Positions 24,201 to 33,200 of a stretch of DNA of 64,000 nt are shown here, one piece after another (positions within the stretch are counted from its first letter, which is position 1; each line of letters opens with the position of its first letter). The position numbers were made by a program, and so were the translations under genes. Origin of the DNA: Paracyclopina nana (Eukaryota > Arthropoda > Copepoda > Cyclopoida > Cyclopettidae); the NCBI GenBank assembly GCA_019096065.1, contig JAGUCH010000008.1, positions 1,431,001 to 1,495,000 on the forward strand, in the 5' to 3' direction. Below the pieces are notes generated by a model that was given only the letters and a program-made list of their open reading frames with translations, made no database searches and had not been told where the DNA came from.

Positions 24201-27200
24201 TGCGTGTAAAACCGTTACGGGTCACATTACGCCATATTTTGGCTCACTCTGACAAAAAAAATGGAAGTGGTGGAAATGGCAATCAATAATGCCATGCGAA
24301 AATAAAATACTTTTTCAATATCTCCATTCTCACACAATTGAAAAAAAGATGAATGGCTCTAACTATATATAAGTTGGGGAATGTGTAAGTACAGCAGCTC
24401 CATTTGATCAGTCTACATGAAAGGACCTTTTTGGGTGTATCTAAGTGATTGACATGAGTTATGGTGCTATTTTGGTATTTCCCAAGTTGGAATCGAGCTA
24501 CAATGCAGTGGTGGAAAAATGGCTGTGTAGTGAAAAAGAGGGTCCACTTCTTTGAAGAAGTGCTAGTGACAGGAAACGATGATGCTAAGAAAGAGGAAAG
24601 ATGGGTGTTTATTTGGGATCCAGTCTCCATACACAATAGTACTGCTGGCCTTTTTTCACTTAGCCTCTGCAGCCTTTTTTTACCATCAGAAGCCAGCAAA
24701 AGATTACTTCCTTACAATGGGTAGCAATGTATCCTGTATTTTAGCTGTATTTTGGAACTTTTTGACGTAATCAAATTACAGGATACTTCTATAACTGCAT
24801 TGCAATCCTTGATACAAATTACTTTTGCAAACTTTAGCTTGTTCGCAGTGGCTAGACTTAGCTAAGCGTACTTTAGCTAAGTAAAACTCTTTGAAGGCTT
24901 TCGTTGCATTAACTACTGCTTTTGATTGGTACCAAATGTTGCACGTTGCATGAGGATAACATGGAAAATGTCTGAGCCAAATTTGGTTGACGTCCAAGGC
25001 TGATAGACCATCTCCATTATATTTTAGGTAAGCAAAGCAAAGCTTTTGACTTTTGAATACCAAATCTATCATGATGACAAGTTGAATCATTATTGAAATA
25101 CAAGCCACTTAAGCAATTTACTAAGCCTTGCTTTGCTTAGCTTTGACAATTAAGCTACAGAACTTATTGTCAGCTATAGATCTTAACCAAATAAGACAAT
25201 AACATTTTCGATGTTACACTTCTGTAATGCACCAAAATTGGAGCCAATCAATGCAGTCAGCAATGAAATGCAAGCCTCAATAATGCTTTGCTTAGCTTAG
25301 CGTTGCTTGTTTAGAGGTTAGAGATCCAGCTTTTATTTCAGTTTGCAGTTTGAATATCCGATACAACTTCTATGGAGCGCACACAAAAATGCAATGTAAA
25401 ACGGAATTACATTGCTGTATTCATGAATACGTAATCAAGGGTCAAAGGGACTTGCTTTACTTTTTTGTCAAGTCAGCTATAGCTTTTTATTTTGCAAGAG
25501 AATCTACTTTACTACCACAAACTTTATGCAGGCCAATTCTGCCAAGTTTTACCTCTTCCAGTGTTTGACATTTTCCATGCTACTTTTACGGATACATTTT
25601 ATGAGCAATACAGTATTCTTTATATGTATTCAGGCTTATCTTCTTGTTCTTGGCACCATTTCCTTTACATAATACAGCTGATAAACGTTCTATTCAACCT
25701 CAGTTTCCACCATTGACATTTTGCACATATTATTCATGATGGTTCTCTAGTATATGGAATTAGTTATCATAATGGTTCAGTGCACAGTGGCCGTGAATGT
25801 GTATGGGAAACATTACTAGATAAATGGTTATGAGCATCATTAGCACCAGTTTAACAGCCATAGTTGTTGGCAAGAACACTTTGAGCAGTACATTGCAAGT
25901 ATCTATGACCAGAATACATCAATTACATATGATGAGTACTTAGAGCACGTTGACCACAAATTGAATACATCCAACAATGTATCTTGAAAATTGTACTTTT
26001 AAAGTATTCAGTAAATGCATTTTTAAATACATTGACAGTCTATCTAAAGAATAATAATCATCTTTCACAACATTTTTCTAAACTGCCACATCCATGCTTG
26101 GAAAATCATGAATTGAATATTTCTGAATATTTTTATAAAATTGGATACATTTTTGCTCTATCATTTACTTTTCAGGATACATTTTATGTATCGGATACAA
26201 TTAAAAATAGAAAAGCCTAATTCATCAATTGTATTCTTGAAAGCATGATAAATTGATTACTATTATTAAGGTGTATTTTGTAAAGAATACATTTCTTACT
26301 TTTTACAGAGCATAAAACTTGCAAGAAGAAAAGCTAGCATGATTTATAGAAAAAGTAGCCGATTCTCTCCTGATCAATAGTATATGTATAGTTTTGTATT
26401 GAGAGTGTTAAAGCTGTATTGGATACATTCGGCATTGCTTCAGTTTGTATCTAAGTGGTTGTGTAGCACCTTTCAACATAGCTGTTGCATTGCCTATTTC
26501 CATTGAAGTAATGACTTTCTAAATGGCTTTTTGACACGGCCTTTCTCAAAATAGGCTACACACATCACACAGGCTGAAAAATGTCATTTAACATCCCCTA
26601 TATCCCGACCAAGCACCATTAATTCTGCATTAGCTTATCACACAAATGTCACCTTGAAGGATGCCTTTTTCCTCTGTAATTACACCACTTTTTCACCCCC
26701 TTTCAAAAAAACGCCGCAATATGAGGTTATTTGCAGTTTTTGCTGTAAAAAAGAAAAAGAGGAATTTTGTTTCTTTGTATTTTGCAACCAAACTGCAATT
26801 CCAACATTCCACACCAAAATACAATTGAATACATAAAAATACTTCTGACCATCAATGCTACTTTTGTAGAACAAATTATATAGTGTCATACTTAAAAAAA
26901 AAACTTTTCAATGGTTGAAGTTTTTTTTAAATCATGGCCTTATTTTTCGGGGAGTTTTTTTTTTCTGCCTAGGCTTCATTGTGATGGAGTTCACAGTTTC
27001 TTGAATCAGAACCTATTTTTGATAGGCTATCCCATATTTTATGAATCAGACTCAATCATAAAAAACCGTCCATGATGAGTTTGACTGCAGCAACCACTAA
27101 ATCAACATGAATACAAATAGCTGTATTTTGTCTGTATCCAATACATACTACACTTATTCTGACCATAATATCTGCTAAGTGGCCCCAATAGCTGGTTCAA

Positions 27201-30200
27201 TTTTTGAGGCCCAGTCATAATAAGAAAACTTTAGTTATTAAAAGCGATTTGGCCTTATAAAAGAGCACTCAATTATAATTTTTTGTTGAAATTGCTCATT
27301 TAGTTGGCTTAAAAGCACTCTAGCAGAACTAACTACTTTTAAAACACACTAAATTCCACACTTTTTTCAAGGTGGATTTTTACCCAAATAGGGAAAGCCA
27401 ATAAAATAAATGAGGTGAGAGCTGAAATAAAATGTCATTTATGAGAACTTTCCTGAGAGCAACTTCCACTGTGCACTATGCTACATAGTAAAGCCAAAAT
27501 TGTCCCCCAGAGAGAAGTTTTAATAGCTTTTCTGGCCACAGAATAATGGACACACTTCTTCTTGACATCAGCTGAGATTTTCATGCCATACTTTGACCCA
27601 GCTTTAATAGGCCCCCACTCACCAAAAAAACCATAAAAAGCCAGTTTCATAATCCGAATTTTATGAAATTACTACTATACATAAAGATCATGTCTAAAAC
27701 AAGGAAATCACATTTTGGCTTTTTATGGCTTCCACAGCCACTGAATATTTACAGGCTGCCCCACCAAAAAATATTTCAAATGAACCGAGCCGAAAATTTT
27801 TGGGCTTTTAAATCTAATTATGAACTTTGCTTGCCATTGTATCCGATCTATTACGCCATTGTATTTAGTACAAAAAATGGTGGGATAACCTGTTTTAATA
27901 CTTTTTTTACACCTATTGAGCTATTAAAATGGGGATGTGTGTGGAAAAAAGTGTTTTTCCTTGGCTCGTGCTGTAATTTGGACCAAGACCAGATCCATTA
28001 GCCCGCATCTAGTACAGTAAAAGCCCATAAGACTGCTACTACTGTAGTTGTATTGTGTGTAAGTTGCACCATTTATGAAGAAAAGCTAGTAAATAACAAG
28101 TGAGCATACCAAAAAACGTCGCTTTTCCCCGCTAGGTGGCGCTTCATTTTTAAAGCTAATAGTATATAAAAATCTAGCTTGAAAATACGACGAAAAACTC
28201 AAAAATATTATTGTTGATTTATAAACTCTTTTTTATTCTATATTTGTTGCCATTAAATCATGTTTTTGCATCCAACTGGAATATTTTAAAATTGCTAAAA
28301 GGAAAAATGCCAGTTTATTAAGTGTTAAATTTGGCAAGTAAAAAACTAATAAAAAACTAAAAGCCGGTAGGTGGCGCCACCGCGTTGATTTTAATATAAA
28401 AGCTTCTAATGCGAAATTGTGACTTGTATTTTTGTATGGTAAAATAAAGGGAAAAGTCTGTAGTATTTGCTCTCAAAAATGGAATAATTAAACGTGATCA
28501 GACTTGGCAAATAATGGAAGACCTACATTTTCCTATGTATTCATGCGTTTTAATTTTCTGCCTTTTTAGTAATGCTACTGCTGTAAAAACGTAAAGAAAA
28601 ATCAGTGCATTCTAATAAAGAGAGGTTTTTTTCTCAAATGTAATAATAATGAATTGAAAAAAGGAAATGAAATGGTTTTGCATACACAGGTTCATAAATC
28701 AAAAAGTCCCTTTTAACGAGATTAACCTGTCATGTGAAGAAAAATGACGTTTTTGGCCGAGGAAAAATTGATTGAGATTCTATGCAGATTTCAAATTCTG
28801 CTCTTCTGTAGCATGAAAAAGTGAAAGAATTAATGATATTTTGCCTGTCTACCAAATTCTTTTCTTTTGGTATGGAAATGTCAATCAGTTCTATTGTAAT
28901 ACATTTATTGTGGCCAAAAAACTGTCAGCTCAACTCCTTTGTAACCAAGAAGTATACTTCAATACAATATACAGGGTATACTGGTAAAAGGCACTTTTTG
29001 GGAAAGGCACCTACATAAATTGGCACTACTGTAAAAGGCACCATACAATATTAGCACTTTAATAAAAGGCACTATATAATATTGGCACCCCTAGTATAAG
29101 CCACCCATCTCATTTATTTGATGGTTTTGGATTAAAAAAATCTGTGTTTTCTGATACACTTGGCTGAAATGACATTAGATTGGTCAACATATGAAAGATC
29201 TCGATTAAATTGGCTAGAAACAATACTTGATTTGCTGAGAGGCCTTATTCTTTGAAAGTGTAGATTCAAAAACTTTGCTTGGGTACCGTAGGGTTGCTAT
29301 ATCAGTAAAAAAATACTTCATGGCACCAGTACATTTTCCACTTTTTGTGATTTTCTTGTCATAGATATACAAAGTTATGATCAGGAATGTTAACATTGGA
29401 CATTTTGCCAAATGAAACTATTATAGCAAACTGACGCTCAAGAAACGGAAAATGCCCCTTTTTTGCGCTAAAAATCATGTGATGTTGGTCACTTACCTTG
29501 ACATTGAGCGCATGCATGCAAATCTTGCAAACTTTGCGAACACCTCAGCAAGCTATTTGCTCCACCAAAATACCGTGTCACCATCTTGCGGAATCTTGAG
29601 TCCCTGATTAAGCTCATTTGTCTTGCTTGCTATTAGTTGTGGCAGTGCCTTTTATGAATGGTGCCTTTTATTGCAGTGCCATTTATTGCAATGCCATTGT
29701 ACAATAGTGCCAATTGTTGCAGTGCCAATTTATGTTGGTGCCTTTCACAAAAAGTGCCTTTTACCAGCAGAGCCAATATACAATATATTGAGAAAATTCC
29801 GGCAAAAGAAAAGTATAGACAGAAGGTAAAAACTCAACTTGTCCGCGTAGAGTCGCCCCGCTCTTCCCGCCAAAATGAACCCGACTGCGTAGAACCTCTC
29901 CGCCTTCAAGGCCAATTTCTCACTGTAAGCTTTTAGAGTGAATTGCTTCATGTATTATAAGATGCCAAGATGCAAATTGACCTCGTTGCAGCTAGAGTAA
30001 ATTGCCAGTGTCAAAATATGCTACAGAGAGGCTTCTTGCTTACTTTTTTTCACTAGCAGCAGCTGAAATGACAGTGATTTATTGAGGCTCACAAGGAGGG
30101 AAAATATGAAGTTTCTCAACTACTACCATATCTACTCAGTGTAAAAAGTAGAACCATATGAAAATTACTTTTTGCCTATACATAGCGTATGCATTTTGTG

Positions 30201-33200
30201 TAAGAAATGAGCTGCACAAAAGAGACCTTTTTAGCCGTAAACATCTCAACTGGAAACTGCATACATCTACAAATCCTTAATGCATGTCTGAATGGGATAT
30301 ACACATTTTCAGCTGCTGACTATACTTATAGATGGAAAAAGCCACGTGACAACCACGTGGAGACATGCTAATGTACCAGAAAATACTTGCAAAATAGCCA
30401 GAATACAGCTGTAGTAGTATGTATCTGAAATAGTTGAATACATATTTCTAAAGTGCGTTAGAGGTTCATTATAATGGTTTATATATGGGGTCTCATTTGC
30501 ATAGCTATTGTTTGGGACAATTGTTTTTGAAGATGTGCCTGGCTCGTTTTGTGCCTTTTGTCAAGAGAAAGTCCCCCTTATAAAGCTCTACTTCTTCTTC
30601 TTCCTCTTCCACTGGTTCCACTCTGTGGTTTTTCTCTGGCAGTCAAAAAAGAGAGTAGCCCAGATTGACATATCCAATTGAAGTCAAATTAATTGAATGG
30701 AATGTCGTTCGATCTTGAAATGCTATATTTGATTCAAATACAGCTAAATGCGTGACTCAAATACAGAAAAACATTTTTGTGACTCACATACAGCTGCATA
30801 CAAATGTAACTCAAATATAGCTGCATGTGCGACTCAAATACTACAGCTGTAAGTGTGTCACACACAGCTAAATACTTTTGTGACTCAAATACAGCTATAT
30901 CGATGACTCAAATACAGCTACATGCGTGACAGATACATGCATGACTCAAATACATAATAATAATAATTTTTGACACATAGTATTTTAGGTACATTATTTC
31001 ACTCAAATGCAAATGATTGACTCAAATACTACATTTCCTTGATTCTAATTGGATATTTTACTGAAATAGGTAATTAAATTCAAGAAATGGAATAATATCT
31101 ATTTATATATGTAAACATTTTATAAAACAAGCTAATAAAATAGCTGAGCAAATTTTGTAAAGTAAAAATCGAGTGGCAACTTTGCGGGCTCGAGCTTGCG
31201 AGAGCCAAGTAATGCTACGAGATTTTTACTTTGCATAATGAGCTCAGATATTTTGTAAGCCTGTTTTATAATTTGTTTACATATATATACGATTTTATAT
31301 GATGGAAAGTAATTTTCAAATGTTAATGAAGTTACCAGACTAGGCGATCTTGACCTAGCATTTGATCCATTACTTTGAGGGCTTGGGTTGAGAGGCCCTC
31401 AGTAGTGCAAGAGTAGCTGAAAGAGTTAATCAGTCACTTAAAAGTGTGTATTTTGAATTTGGCACTTTTTGGAGCTATAAGATCTGTTAGATCAAGTTTT
31501 GTCTGGTATCTCTAATAGAGACTCTACTCTTGTATTTAGCTTCGCTCAGCTTAGAAGAAGCACAAAAAGTAATTCTAACAGCATCTTATATAACTGTATT
31601 GATAGCTTACTCAGTAGAGTGCTGGACTCCTAATCCTGGCATTCAGGGTTCGATCCCCATACATGGCATTTTTCTCCTTTTTTCTGCAATCGGATTTACT
31701 TCTTTGACAATATCATGGTAACAGAGGAGCAACACACCTTATAAAATACTTTATAATGTGTGTCACTTGATAAAGTGAAACGTCAGAGCTTTTATATATG
31801 TGTAGTTATATGAACTGAGACGAATTGGTAAACTGAATTATACATGCGAAAATTGCTTTCCATCATATAAAGATAACTGTCCTAGTACATATATTGATTC
31901 ATCTAATTGCAATTGACTTTAAAGAATATTTTGATTGTGTGCTTCATGATAACAAGGTGCACACAATCATGAAGGAAAAACAGCAAAAAGTTGTCTCACA
32001 ACTTATGGTTTCCTTCTTCTTCTTTTTTCGCGCAGATTGATGAACGGTTTTTCTTTTGCAACAACTCTTCCTGCAAGTTTTGCACCGTATTTCTGCTCCT
32101 CAGCATTGTTGTAGTGTGTATCGGGAATACATTTTAGTATTGCAACTCTGTTCACCGACATAGTTTTCAATGCCTGTAAAAAACTTTGCAGTTCCAAGTA
32201 ACATACTGTCGACTATTCAGTTTTTTAATCAAATGCCCAGCAATTTGACTCAAGCATGGTCATTTGACTCAAATACAGTCATTTGACTCAAATACAGTCA
32301 TTTGACTCAAATACAGTCATTTGACTCAAATACAGTCATTTGACTCAATTACAGTCATTTGACTCAATTACAGTCATTTGACTCAAATACAGTCATTTGA
32401 CTCAAATACAGTCATTTGACTCAAAAGCTTGTTCTCATAAAACTCAGTAAGGCAGACACTAAGCAAAGCAAGGCGATTTGGAAGCTCATAACTCAGTAAG
32501 TACTGAGCCGATTGGAACCAAATTTCGAGGTATTCATAAGAGCATATTGAAGAATCTTCATGCAAAATTTCATCAGGATCGGAGAACTCTAAGGCCTGGA
32601 TCAGCTGGTCCTGATTGCAGCGCAATTTCGGTTATAATTTCAGCTGCTGTTTGTAATTGCGCTGCAATTTAAGTGGATCAGCTACTACAGATAATTGCAG
32701 CGCAATTTCGGCGAGCAAAGCAGCGGCGGAACTTTAAGAGTAAAGTCAACCAAACCTTTGCAATTTAAGTTGGCCTAATTTTTGGCCTTATTTGTCATAA
32801 CAGAGTCTGTTTTTGATAGTTTAAGCTCTTACGATCCCATTTTTGAATTTTGGTCTGTAAGTTTTACTTTAAACCCGCTACAGAAGTAATTTTTGCACAT
32901 AGCAAAAATTGGATCACAATTACCAGCTGATCGCTGTTATGTCGACAATTGCATCGCAATTACGGCGCTCAAAATTGTGGTGAAATAACCAGCTGATCCA
33001 GGCCTAAGGAGGTGGCTGATTTTTATCCTTTGCTTAACTGATTTGCCTCACTTTCAGTAAGGCGGCCTTAGCGTCCTCCGATCTAGATGAAAATTGACAT
33101 GAATATTCTTCATTATGTCCTTATGAATTCCTCCATTTTTGGTTCCAATCGGATGAGTAGATGCTGAGATATGAGCGCGCAAAGTGCCTTGCTTACCTTA

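Noticed and set aside
24461-24724. 87-codon plus frame in intron 1 of gene B
   Set aside because: Both strands are open, there is no recognisable protein, and no splice junction in phase with the neighbouring exons was found.
31596-31668. A functional tRNA gene
   Set aside because: The acceptor and T stems do not pair well, and no clear terminator follows directly; only the promoter boxes are preserved.
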